From: Azospirillum griseum
Lineage (GTDB): Bacteria; Pseudomonadota; Alphaproteobacteria; Azospirillales; Azospirillaceae
Length of the DNA: 64,000 nt
Reading direction: 5' to 3'
NCBI RefSeq assembly: GCF_003966125.1
Contig: NZ_RXMA01000016.1
Coordinates: forward strand, 61,553-125,552
In this document: positions 1 through 8,287 of the stretch, piece by piece
Layout: each line of letters opens with the position of its first letter
Numbering within the stretch: position 1 is the first letter of the stretch
Made by a program: the position numbers and the translations under genes
Notes under the pieces: generated by a model
The model's database searches: none
The model's input: the letters and a program-made list of their open reading frames with translations, nothing else
Told to the model about the DNA's origin: nothing

Positions 1-140
1 CACCACCGTGCTTTCCCTAACTGTTCCTTTCCGATCAACACGATATTGTACTCCCTTGCGCCGCTGCACCCCGGTGTCCGCACCGGCTTTCGGCGTCCAT
101 CTGTCATCGGCGACGTGTTGCCCGAAACGATGAGTGATTG

Positions 141-1976
141 ATGCCAGTGACCCCACCGCCCTCCAACGCCGCCGTCGGGATGTCCAACGGGAAGGTTTTC
201 GTCGTGGCCCCGTTGGTCGCGGCGGGCGTGGTGGGGATGCTGGCCCTGTGGATGTCTCCAGCGGGTGGGGAACGGGCGGCGCTGATCTGGCTGTTTGCCG
301 CGTCGGCGGCGTTGGCCGGCTCGGGCCTGTTCGCCCTGTTCGCCGCGCGTCGGGAGGTGCGGCGGCTGGAGCGGGAGTTGCGCCGCGAAAAGGCGGCGGC
401 CGCGTGGCGGGAGGACGCCGTCCGCGCGGCCTTGCTGGACGACGAGGCCGACGACACGACCGACCGCCCCGACGGGGAGGCGGCGTTGACGGCGGCGGCC
501 CTGCGCGCCGCCTTCGATGCGGCCGGGGAAGCGATGGTCGTCCTGGACTCCGACCATTGGGTGATCGCCCGCAACCCGGCGGCGGCGACTCTGCTGGGGG
601 CGGCGGCGGCCCCGGAAACCCGATGGGACGACGACACGGTCTGGCCGTCGCCGGTCACGCCGCTGCGGCTGCCGTTGCCCGACGGCGGGGTTCTGTTGCT
701 TGGTCGGGATCGGGCGCAGGACCGTGTCCGCGCCGTCCAGCTCGACCGCATGGACGCCGCCGCCGATCTGGCGGGCATGATCGTGCACGATGTCAACAAC
801 ACCTTGGGCGCGGTTGCTGGGTACGCGGATTTCCTGGTGGCCGATTTGCCCGCCGGGTCGGTTCAAGCCGGTTACGCCGCCCGCATCCTGGCGGCCACCG
901 ACCGCAGCAAAACGGGTCTGCGCCATCTTCTGTCCTCCCTGCGCGAGATGCCGGTCGATCTGCAACCCCTGTCCGCAGTTGCGGTTTTGGGGGAGGTGGA
1001 TCGGCTGTTGCGGGGTGCCGGGGGGGCGATCCCGTCGCTGCGCAACGAGGCGGGGGGGGTGGAGGGCGTTGGCGACAGCGCCCTTCTGGGTCAGGCGTTG
1101 GTTGGCTTTGTTCTCGATGGCGGTGCGGGCGGGGCTGCGCCGCCCGACGAGGTGGGAAGCGCGCCCGTTTCCGATCGCAAGCTTGTGTTGTCCGCCCGCT
1201 GGAGTGGGGCGGATGATGCCCTGCGTGCCCCCGTGGGGTGGACCTGCCACCCGCTGTTGCCGCCATGCCCGCGCGCGCATTTGCTGTTCGAACTGCATCT
1301 GCCACCACTCGCGCGGTCCGTTCCGCCGCTGACGGTTGCCCAGATTCGCGGGCTGACGGATCCGTTGATGCTCACGCGCAACCACGGTCGCGCTGGGGGA
1401 GCGGGGGACGCTCCCCCCTCGATTCTGGCGGTGGCCCGGGCGATCGATGGCGGCGTTGTCATCTGGACCCACCCCGGCGAGGGGACCGTGCTGCGGCTGT
1501 TCGTTCCGTTGGCGGCCTCGTCGCTCGCGGTGGCGGAAACCCCGGCCCGTCCCGTCACCCATCATGTGCTGGTGGTGGATGAGGTGCGGGCCAGCGGCGA
1601 CCGCGTGTCCATCGGGTTGGAGCGGTTGGGCTATGAGGTGGCCGTGTGCGAAAGCGCGGCGGACGCGCTGGAAATCCTGGTGGATGAACCGGGCTTTTTC
1701 GACGTTGCCGTCGTGGCTGGACCGTCGGCGGGCGGCATGACCGCGCTGTCCCTGATCGGGCGGTTCAAGGCGCTGCGCCCCGATTTGCCCTGCATCCTGT
1801 GCACCGATTCCATGCCTGGCCGGGTTGGCGGCGGTGCCGTCCCGCAGGAACCGGATGGCCTGGACGGTGTGGACCGATGTCTTGGCGCGCCCGTCGATCT
1901 GGCCCGTCTGGCCGATGCCATCACCCGGTTGGTTGGCCCGTTGCCGGATCGTTCCACAGGGGACGAGGCCCTGTGA
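141..1976 (+). CDS. Degenerate membrane-bound histidine-kinase-like protein with pseudo-receiver
   Basis: Encodes 611 residues from ATG 141; a second in-frame ATG lies at 180. Two N-terminal hydrophobic helices (about 19-39 and 47-69) are followed by an Arg/Glu-rich coiled coil, a PAS-like segment (about 125-200) and a dimerisation-like helix with H216 in the context IVHDVNNTLGA. The ATP-binding part is badly degraded: the N-box asparagine and the DxGxG motif are missing, although a final beta strand (GEGTVLRLFVPL) survives. The C-terminal receiver-like domain starts VLVVDE, but the acceptor position reads VVAGPSAGG, with no aspartate, and the KP motif is lost. I infer a non-catalytic partner or scaffold for the intact hybrid kinase encoded next; stop and start share one base (TGATG), so the two are translationally coupled. 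It could instead be a decaying kinase. Confidence 0.75.
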   Translation: MPVTPPPSNAAVGMSNGKVFVVAPLVAAGVVGMLALWMSPAGGERAALIWLFAASAALAGSGLFALFAARREVRRLERELRREKAAAAWREDAVRAALLDDEADDTTDRPDGEAALTAAALRAAFDAAGEAMVVLDSDHWVIARNPAAATLLGAAAAPETRWDDDTVWPSPVTPLRLPLPDGGVLLLGRDRAQDRVRAVQLDRMDAAADLAGMIVHDVNNTLGAVAGYADFLVADLPAGSVQAGYAARILAATDRSKTGLRHLLSSLREMPVDLQPLSAVAVLGEVDRLLRGAGGAIPSLRNEAGGVEGVGDSALLGQALVGFVLDGGAGGAAPPDEVGSAPVSDRKLVLSARWSGADDALRAPVGWTCHPLLPPCPRAHLLFELHLPPLARSVPPLTVAQIRGLTDPLMLTRNHGRAGGAGDAPPSILAVARAIDGGVVIWTHPGEGTVLRLFVPLAASSLAVAETPARPVTHHVLVVDEVRASGDRVSIGLERLGYEVAVCESAADALEILVDEPGFFDVAVVAGPSAGGMTALSLIGRFKALRPDLPCILCTDSMPGRVGGGAVPQEPDGLDGVDRCLGAPVDLARLADAITRLVGPLPDRSTGDEAL

Positions 1977-4900
1977 TGAGGGCGCGCGGTCAGCATCACC
2001 GCTTCACCGTCGCTGTGTGGGCGGGAACGCTGTTGCTGGCTGTTTCCCTGTGGCTGGTCGCCCTGATGTTGGTGCGGCGGGACGAGTCGGACACCATGGC
2101 GCGGGCGGAGCGTGACACCGGCAACCTGGCCCGGGTGGTGGCTGAACAGACCTCCCGTGCGGTGGCCGAGGCCGATCAGGTGCTGTTGTTTCTGATTGAC
2201 GAATTGCAGACCCATGTTCCGCGCGCCAATCATGACATCCGTGACTTGATCCGCAACGCGGTGCTGCGGTCGAGCATTCTGGTCCAGATCGCGGTGATCG
2301 ATGAGCGCGGCGATCTGGTGATGACCAGCGTGGAGGACGCGCCGACGCGGGTGCATTTGGGGGACCGGGAGCATTTCCGCGTGCATGTGGCCGACCCCGC
2401 TGCGGGCCTGTTCATCGGCAAGCCGGTGTTCGGACGGGCATCGGGCAAATGGTCGATTCAACTGACCCGGCGGATCGACAAGCCGGATGGTGGTTTTGCC
2501 GGCGTGATCGTCGCGTCGATGGATCCGTTTTATTTCAGCCGATCCTTGGAAAATCTGGATGTTGGGCCGGATGGTGTGGTCGCGATCATCGGCAAGGATG
2601 GCGTCCTGCGCGCGCGCTCGATCCTGAACGAGCAGATCATCGGTCAGGATGTCAGCCAGTCCCAAACCGTGCGCGAGGCGATGGTCAAGCCCAAGGGCTT
2701 TCTGCGGGTCAGCAGCGTCATCGATCGCATTCCCCGGCTGCAATCCTATCGTGTGCTGAACGATTATCCGTTGATCGTCACCGCCGCCTTTGGCGAGGGC
2801 GCGTTTCTGGCCGACACCCGGCTGCGTCAGCGCGTCTACATCATCGGCGCGGCGGTCAGCAGCGTCGGGTTGATGGGGTTGGCGTTGCTGGCGACCCGGC
2901 AATCGGCCCGTCTGGCCGCCTCGGCCCAACGGTTGACCGACAGCGAGCAGCGCTTTCGCGACCAGGCGGAAACGGCGTCCGACTGGTTTTGGGAGATGGA
3001 CGCCGACCTGCGCTTTTCCCGCCTGATTGGTCCGCTGGTCCCCCAGACGGCCGATGGTGCCCTGCCCATTGGCCTGAAGCGCGAGGATGTTGCCCTGCGT
3101 GAACCGGGCGATGCGGCCAAATGGGTTGAGCATCAGGGGGCAATGGACCGGCGGGAATCGTTCCGCAATTTCCGCTATCGGGTGAAAACCCCTGGCGGTG
3201 TTCGTTACTTCAGCGTCAGCGGTCGTCCGATCTGGAGCGAGGATGGCGTGTTCCTGGGGTATCGCGGATCGGCGACCGACATCACCGAACGGGAGTTGTC
3301 GGCGCTCCGGCTGCAATCCAGCGAGGCGCGGTACCGCGCCATGTTCTCGTCGGTTGGACAGCCCATTGTCACCATTGACGAGGCTGGGGTGGTGGATGCC
3401 GTCAACCCGGCGGCGGAGCGGTTGTTCGGTTACGCCGCGCGCGAGGTGGTGGGCGGATCACTGGCACGGTTGCTGCCCAGCGCCTTCTCCGTGGCTTCCG
3501 ATGGACGGCTGGAGTTCTACCGCAGCGTCGGCGCGATGATGCCCTTGTCGGACGTCCGCGATTTTGTCGGGCGGCGCAAGGACGGCAGCGAATTCCCGAT
3601 CGAGGTGACGTTGGCCGGCTGGCGCAATGGCGACCGCAGTTATTACACCGCCGCCTTGCGCGACATCACCGCCCAGCGCGAGATCGAAGCCAGCCTGCGC
3701 CGCGCCAAGGAGGCCGCCGATCACGCCAACCGGATGAAAAGCGAGTTTCTGGCGACGATGAGCCACGAAATCCGAACCCCGATGAACGGGGTGCTGGGTG
3801 CCCTGGCGCTGGTGGATGGTCCCAACCTCGACACCGATCAACGCCAGATGCTGGACATCGCCAACCGGTCGGGCCACGCGCTGTTGCAGATCATCGACGA
3901 CATTCTGGATTTGTCGAAGCTGGAAGCGGGGAAGGTCGAGGTCGAGCCGCTGGATTTCGACACCCGCGTCACGCTGGGCGAAATTGTGCAGTTGCTGCAC
4001 CCAACCGCCAGCGGGCGGTCCCTGTCGCTGGAGGCGACGGTGGATCCGGCGGTGCCGGTCCGGGCGCGGGCGGATGTCCGCCGCATCCGTCAGGTGTTGG
4101 TCAATCTGATTGGGAATGCGTTGAAATTCACCGATCAGGGTGGGGTGTCGGTGCGGGTGTCGTTGGAGGAACCGGTGCGGGCCGATGGCGGGTTTGTTCT
4201 GCGGTTCGAGGTGCAGGACACCGGCATCGGCATTCCCGCCGAGGTGTTGCCAAACCTGTTCCGCCGCTTCACACAGGCCGACAGCTCCACCACGCGGCGG
4301 TTCGGCGGCACCGGGTTGGGGCTGGCGATCAGCCGGGAACTGGTCACGGTGATGGGTGGGCGCATCGGCGTGCGCAGTGGTGAGGGGGCAGGCAGCACCT
4401 TCTGGTTCATCGTCCCCTGTCAGGCGGCGGCTCCGGTGACGGAGGTGCCGACGGGCCAGCGCGAGCCTTCGGTCCCGTCTGCGCCACCGTCCGTCATCAC
4501 CCCGCGCCGTTTGCGGGTCCTGGTGGTGGAGGACAACGACATCAACCGCGACATCGTGCTGACCATGCTGGAGCGGGCCGGTCATCAGGCGGTCGCGGTT
4601 GGCGATGGGGCGCAGGCGGTGCGCGCGGTGCAGGAGCAGCCGTTCGATTTGGTTCTGATGGATGTGCAGATGCCGGTGATGGACGGAATCACCGCCACCC
4701 GCTGCATCCGCGCCCTGCCGGGGGCGGTGGCCCGCATCCCCATCGTCGCGCTGACCGGCAACGCCATGCCGGACCAGCAGGCGGAGTATCGTGACGCCGG
4801 CATGACCGCGTATCTCGCCAAACCCATCGCCACCGCCGACCTGTTCACCCTGCTTGCGACCCTGTCCGCCGGGGGCGCGTCGGAGCCGTTGGGGGCTGTG

Positions 4901-5275
4901 ACCGCCCCGGTCGGTGGCGCTGCGGTCGGGTTGATGCCGCCGAACGATGAGGTGATCGACCGTCGACACACCGAGTCCCTGCGCGGGGCGGTGGGGGCGG
5001 CGGCGTGGGGGCAGGCAACCGCCAGCTTTGCCGAGACGGCGCACAAGATCGTGGCGCAGCTGCGCGCGGTGGCGGACGCCGATCCGGTGGCGGTTTCGGC
5101 TCTGGCCCACAATCTGAAGGGAACCGCCGCCAACATCGGCGCGCTGCGGCTGAGCCGAGCCGCCGCCCGGCTGGAAAAATGCGACTTCCCCGATGATTGG
5201 CCGCCGTTGCTCGATGACCTTGACGCCGCGTTGACGGACACCTTGGCGGCCCTGTCCGCCGACGCGATGGCCTGA
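1976..5275 (+). CDS. Membrane hybrid sensor histidine kinase (sensor-PAS-PAS-HisKA-HATPase-REC-Hpt)
   Basis: Encodes 1099 residues. A transmembrane helix (about 11-31) leads into a periplasmic sensor region of some 250 residues resembling PDC/Cache domains, then a second helix near 287-306. Two PAS domains follow (about 320-435 and 450-560). The HisKA motif [10 protein letters not shown] carries H597. The ATPase has the N box (NLIGNALKFTD), DTGIGIP and GTGLGLAIS. The receiver has VVEDNDINRD, acceptor D896 in [11 protein letters not shown] and lysine in AKPI. The C-terminal Hpt motif HNLKGTAANIG carries H1045. All phosphorelay residues are present, so this should be an active four-step kinase. 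No dedicated output regulator is adjacent; the start overlaps the upstream pseudokinase and a chemoreceptor follows. The periplasmic ligand is unknown. Confidence 0.92.
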   Translation: MRARGQHHRFTVAVWAGTLLLAVSLWLVALMLVRRDESDTMARAERDTGNLARVVAEQTSRAVAEADQVLLFLIDELQTHVPRANHDIRDLIRNAVLRSSILVQIAVIDERGDLVMTSVEDAPTRVHLGDREHFRVHVADPAAGLFIGKPVFGRASGKWSIQLTRRIDKPDGGFAGVIVASMDPFYFSRSLENLDVGPDGVVAIIGKDGVLRARSILNEQIIGQDVSQSQTVREAMVKPKGFLRVSSVIDRIPRLQSYRVLNDYPLIVTAAFGEGAFLADTRLRQRVYIIGAAVSSVGLMGLALLATRQSARLAASAQRLTDSEQRFRDQAETASDWFWEMDADLRFSRLIGPLVPQTADGALPIGLKREDVALREPGDAAKWVEHQGAMDRRESFRNFRYRVKTPGGVRYFSVSGRPIWSEDGVFLGYRGSATDITERELSALRLQSSEARYRAMFSSVGQPIVTIDEAGVVDAVNPAAERLFGYAAREVVGGSLARLLPSAFSVASDGRLEFYRSVGAMMPLSDVRDFVGRRKDGSEFPIEVTLAGWRNGDRSYYTAALRDITAQREIEASLRRAKEAADHANRMKSEFLATMSHEIRTPMNGVLGALALVDGPNLDTDQRQMLDIANRSGHALLQIIDDILDLSKLEAGKVEVEPLDFDTRVTLGEIVQLLHPTASGRSLSLEATVDPAVPVRARADVRRIRQVLVNLIGNALKFTDQGGVSVRVSLEEPVRADGGFVLRFEVQDTGIGIPAEVLPNLFRRFTQADSSTTRRFGGTGLGLAISRELVTVMGGRIGVRSGEGAGSTFWFIVPCQAAAPVTEVPTGQREPSVPSAPPSVITPRRLRVLVVEDNDINRDIVLTMLERAGHQAVAVGDGAQAVRAVQEQPFDLVLMDVQMPVMDGITATRCIRALPGAVARIPIVALTGNAMPDQQAEYRDAGMTAYLAKPIATADLFTLLATLSAGGASEPLGAVTAPVGGAAVGLMPPNDEVIDRRHTESLRGAVGAAAWGQATASFAETAHKIVAQLRAVADADPVAVSALAHNLKGTAANIGALRLSRAAARLEKCDFPDDWPPLLDDLDAALTDTLAALSADAMA

Positions 5276-5368
5276 TCGTTGGGGTGATTCGGCGGTTTCG
5301 GGGTCAATGCGCCTTTTTGATGGGCAGTTTCGTTACGCCATAGTAATCTGAACCACCGTTTTCTTGCG

Positions 5369-5388
5369 ATTGGCGCTCCAGCGCCAAT
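5369..5388. promoter_or_regulatory. Perfect 9-bp inverted repeat upstream of the MCP-PilZ gene
   Basis: ATTGGCGCT and AGCGCCAAT are separated by CC, about 53 bases before the chemoreceptor ATG and 94 bases after the hybrid-kinase stop. No T-run follows, so a protein-binding operator is more likely than an intrinsic terminator, though an mRNA hairpin is possible. The rest of 5276-5441 shows no recognisable feature. Confidence 0.4.
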
Positions 5389-5441
5389 TGTGAAAATCGT
5401 TCGCAAACATACGATTGAATTTCACGGGTGTGGCGTTGGTC

Positions 5442-7499
5442 ATGGGCATTCTTCATATCATTTCAATTCGGGCGAAGGTCGTTGCGGTCGCGGTGTTTGT
5501 GTTCACCGCCGTCGGCCTGTCCTCGCTGCTCACCATGCGGGATCTGGACCAGCAAACCACCCATTTGACCGCGATCCAGCAGGCCACCGACGATGTGGTT
5601 GCCCGCGTGGTCCCGCTGGTGTCGGTGGTGGCGGACATCCGTTACGACGTGGCCCAGACCCAGCAATGGTTGACCGACATTTCGGCCACGCGCGGGCAGG
5701 ACGGGCTGGACGATGGCGAGAAGAAGGCCGCCGACTACGCCAAGGCGTTCGAGGAGCACACCGCCACCGCCGCCAAGCTGGCGCGCGCCCTTGGTTTGAC
5801 CGAGGTGGTGCGCCAGATCGAGGACACCAAGCGCGCCTATGGCCCGTTCTATGAGATGGGCAAGCGGATGGCGCGGGCCTACATCGACGGCGGCCCGGCG
5901 GCGGGCAACACCATCATGGGCAAGTTCGACAGCGTGGCCGACGCCATGGGCGACAGCCTGGAAAAGCTGGGCAACAGCGTGGTGGCCGTCAGCGGCGCAC
6001 GGATGACCAGCCTGACCGGGGCGATCACCGAGGTGCAACGGGTTTCCGACGGTTTGCGTTTGACCTTGATCGGGGCCGGGCTGGTCATTGCCCTGATGGC
6101 GGCGGCCTGTGTGCTGTTTCTGGAAGCGGCGATGATCCGCCCGCTGGAGCGGCTGCGCCGGGTCATGGTCGATCTGGCGGGCGGTCGTCTGGACGTGACG
6201 GTCGGCATGGAAGAACGCCGCGACGAGTTGGGTCACATGGCCGACACGGTGCGGGTGTTCCAGAGTGCCGCGCAGGAGAACGCCCGGCTGCGCGCCGCCC
6301 AGGACGAATTGCGCGAGCGGGGCGAGGAGGAGCGGCGCAAGGCCCTGGCGGCGATGGCCGACAAGGTGGAGCACGAAACCCGCGTCGCCGTGGACAAGGT
6401 GGCGGAAAGCACCGGGCGGATGAGCGGCAACGCCGGGGCGATGTCGGACTCGGCGGTCCAGGTCAGCGACAACGCCCAGAACGTTGCCGCCGCCGCCGAA
6501 CAGGCGCTGACCAACGCCGAAACCGTCGCGGCGGCCACCGAAGAGCTGTCGGCGGCGATCAGCGACATCGGCCATCAGGTGGCGACCGCCGCCACGGTGA
6601 CGGGCCGCGCGGTGGACCGGTCGGGCACGGCCCGCGCCACCATCGAAAAGCTGTCGGCGTCGGTGGAACGGATCGGCGCGGTGGCCCGTCTCATCAACGA
6701 CATCGCCAGCCAGACCAACCTGCTGGCGCTGAACGCCACGATTGAAGCCGCCCGCGCGGGCGAGGCCGGGCGCGGCTTCGCCGTGGTCGCCAACGAGGTG
6801 AAGAATCTCGCCAACCAGACCGCGAAATCGACCGAGGAGATCAGCGCGCTGATTGGCGAGGTCGAAAGCGTGACCGCCAACGCCGTTGGAGCGGTGACGG
6901 AGGTGGCCGAAACGATCAACGAAGTGTCCACCATTTCGTCCTCCATCGCCGCAGCGGTGGAAGAGCAGGCGGCGGCCACGCACGAGATCGCCCGCTCGGT
7001 CGCCCAGACCAGCGACGCCGCCAAGGAGGTGTCGCGCCGCATCGCCCGTGTGTCGGCGGAGGCCTCCGCCACCCAAAACCGGGCCAACGAGGTGCGCACC
7101 ATCGCCGACGACGTGGCCGGTGGCATCGACAGCCTGCGCAATGTGTTGGTCCGCGTCGTCCGCACCTCCACCACCGATGTCGACCGTCGCCGCCGCCCCC
7201 GTTTCGCCGTGTCGATCAGCGGTGCGGTGGAAGTGGGCGCGCGCGGGCCGGTGCGCGTGCGGGTGGCCAACCTGTCCTCGGGCGGGGCAATGCTGGTGGA
7301 CGGCCCGGATGCGGCGGCGGGCGGCACGCTGGTGTTGCGCGTCGATGGCCTGTCGCGGCCGGTGCCTTGCCGGGTCAAATCCAGCGAGAACGGTCGAATC
7401 CACGTCAAGTTCGACCTGACCGCCACCGATCAGGAGTGGGTGGATCGCGAGGTCGGTCGGTTGACGCGTGGTTTGACGCCGATGGAAAACGCCGCCTGA
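5442..7499 (+). CDS. Methyl-accepting chemotaxis protein with C-terminal PilZ domain
   Basis: Encodes 685 residues from ATG 5442; a TTG nine codons upstream is less likely. An N-terminal helix (about 8-28) and a second helix near 205-230 bracket a helical periplasmic domain of about 170 residues. HAMP follows, then a long signalling coiled coil whose hairpin tip reads [20 protein letters not shown] (about 426-445) for CheA/CheW contact. The end (about 582-670) is a PilZ domain: an arginine cluster RRRRPRF and, downstream, NLSSGG, matching the RxxxR and (D/N)xSxxG c-di-GMP-binding motifs. The same receptor-PilZ layout occurs in Azospirillum Tlp1, where c-di-GMP tunes taxis. The gene sits directly behind the hybrid kinase operon. 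The chemoeffector is not predictable. Confidence 0.93.
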   Translation: MGILHIISIRAKVVAVAVFVFTAVGLSSLLTMRDLDQQTTHLTAIQQATDDVVARVVPLVSVVADIRYDVAQTQQWLTDISATRGQDGLDDGEKKAADYAKAFEEHTATAAKLARALGLTEVVRQIEDTKRAYGPFYEMGKRMARAYIDGGPAAGNTIMGKFDSVADAMGDSLEKLGNSVVAVSGARMTSLTGAITEVQRVSDGLRLTLIGAGLVIALMAAACVLFLEAAMIRPLERLRRVMVDLAGGRLDVTVGMEERRDELGHMADTVRVFQSAAQENARLRAAQDELRERGEEERRKALAAMADKVEHETRVAVDKVAESTGRMSGNAGAMSDSAVQVSDNAQNVAAAAEQALTNAETVAAATEELSAAISDIGHQVATAATVTGRAVDRSGTARATIEKLSASVERIGAVARLINDIASQTNLLALNATIEAARAGEAGRGFAVVANEVKNLANQTAKSTEEISALIGEVESVTANAVGAVTEVAETINEVSTISSSIAAAVEEQAAATHEIARSVAQTSDAAKEVSRRIARVSAEASATQNRANEVRTIADDVAGGIDSLRNVLVRVVRTSTTDVDRRRRPRFAVSISGAVEVGARGPVRVRVANLSSGGAMLVDGPDAAAGGTLVLRVDGLSRPVPCRVKSSENGRIHVKFDLTATDQEWVDREVGRLTRGLTPMENAA

Positions 7500-7534
7500 C
7501 GCTGTGACGGCGGCCTCAACCGGCTGGAACAAAG

Positions 7535-7576
7535 AAAAGCCCTGCCGACCGGGAACGGGTCGGCGGGGCTTTTTGT
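7535..7576 (+). terminator. Rho-independent terminator after the MCP-PilZ gene
   Basis: A 16-bp stem, AAAAGCCCTGCCGACC pairing with GGTCGGCGGGGCTTTT through one G-T wobble, is followed by a T-run. It lies 36 bases after the chemoreceptor stop. The symmetric A/T ends suit it to serve the convergent minus-strand gene as well. Confidence 0.9.
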
Positions 7577-7597
7577 TGCCGGGAGAACGGTTCGCGG

Positions 7598-7852
7598 TCA
7601 GTCCAGGCCGCTCAACAGGCGTTGCAGGCGGGCGAGATCAACATATTGATGCGGGCGCTGTTGCAGCAGGTCAGGCGACGCCTGGGCGTTTTCCCGCGCG
7701 CATTCGGCGACGTACCGCACCAGAAGACTGCGCATGACTTCGGACAGCGGTGTTTGCCGTTGACGCGCGTAATTCTTGGCCGCCATCTTGACCTGATGAT
7801 CGACGCGCAGCGAAATTGTCGCTTTCCTTGGATGAAACGCGTCTCCGATCAT
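7598..7852 (-). CDS. Small ribbon-helix-helix (Arc/MetJ-like) protein
   Basis: Encodes 84 residues from ATG 7852; GTG 7861 would add three. The N-terminal half reads KATISLRVDHQVKMAAKNYA, then a turn and a second helix ending TPLSEVMRSLLVRYV. This beta strand, helix, turn, helix pattern is typical of RHH DNA-binding proteins such as antitoxins and plasmid copy regulators. The C-terminal tail is polar and unassigned. No toxin gene is adjacent, so this is an orphan. It is transcribed away from the DnaA-box cluster at 7971-8096 and convergent with the MCP-PilZ gene. I infer a DNA-binding regulator; target unknown. Confidence 0.6.
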   Translation of the reverse strand: MIGDAFHPRKATISLRVDHQVKMAAKNYARQRQTPLSEVMRSLLVRYVAECARENAQASPDLLQQRPHQYVDLARLQRLLSGLD

Positions 7853-7970
7853 GATGAACACCCATCAAGTTTGCCGATGCACCATGATTGGATATTTCAG
7901 ATTCGGCGGGGATACAAGAACAGGCGGCGCGGATTCGATTCTTTTCTGGGGATGATGGGGTGAGCATTTC

Positions 7971-8096
7971 TGTGAATATCTGTGGATAAGTTTTTGAGCC
8001 TGGGTCTTCTCCACAGAATCTGTGGATAGATGTGTGCGCAAGCGCCGAACAAGACTCCCGCCGCCCTTGGGAATCGCCAACACCGCCTGTGGATGA
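7971..8096. other. Cluster of DnaA-box-like 9-mers (candidate replication or DnaA-control region)
   Basis: Five 9-mers within 126 bp resemble the DnaA box TTATCCACA or its complement: TGTGAATAT (7971), TGTGGATAA (7981, exact), TTCTCCACA (8007), TGTGGATAG (8021) and TGTGGATGA (8088). The third and fourth form a near-palindrome, TCCACAG-AAT-CTGTGGA. A short AT-rich stretch (TTAAAAAATA) follows at 8106. They occupy the 435-bp gap between the RHH gene and the protease gene. This could be a chromosomal or replicon origin, a DnaA-titrating site, or DnaA control of the flanking genes. No dnaA, parAB, hemE or repABC gene is present here to support an origin. The remainder of the gap (7853-7970 and 8116-8287) shows nothing recognisable. 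Confidence 0.5.
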
Positions 8097-8287
8097 GTGG
8101 GTTTGCTTAAAAAATAGGCACACGTAACGCGCCAGAGGTCGGCTTCCGCCGCACCCGTCACCGGTCCGCCCACCCTTTGAGATTGCCGAAACGCCGTGAT
8201 AGGGTGCCATCCACCGCGAACCCTCTGGTACCATATGAGATGCGAGTGATTCCGTCGGGATTCCCGGCCTGTCGAGAGGGGCTTAGG

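Noticed and set aside
1..140. Possible end of an upstream gene or an RNA at the left edge
   Set aside because: No open frame with family similarity, no tRNA-like cloverleaf and no terminator was visible; it is left as unassigned upstream sequence.
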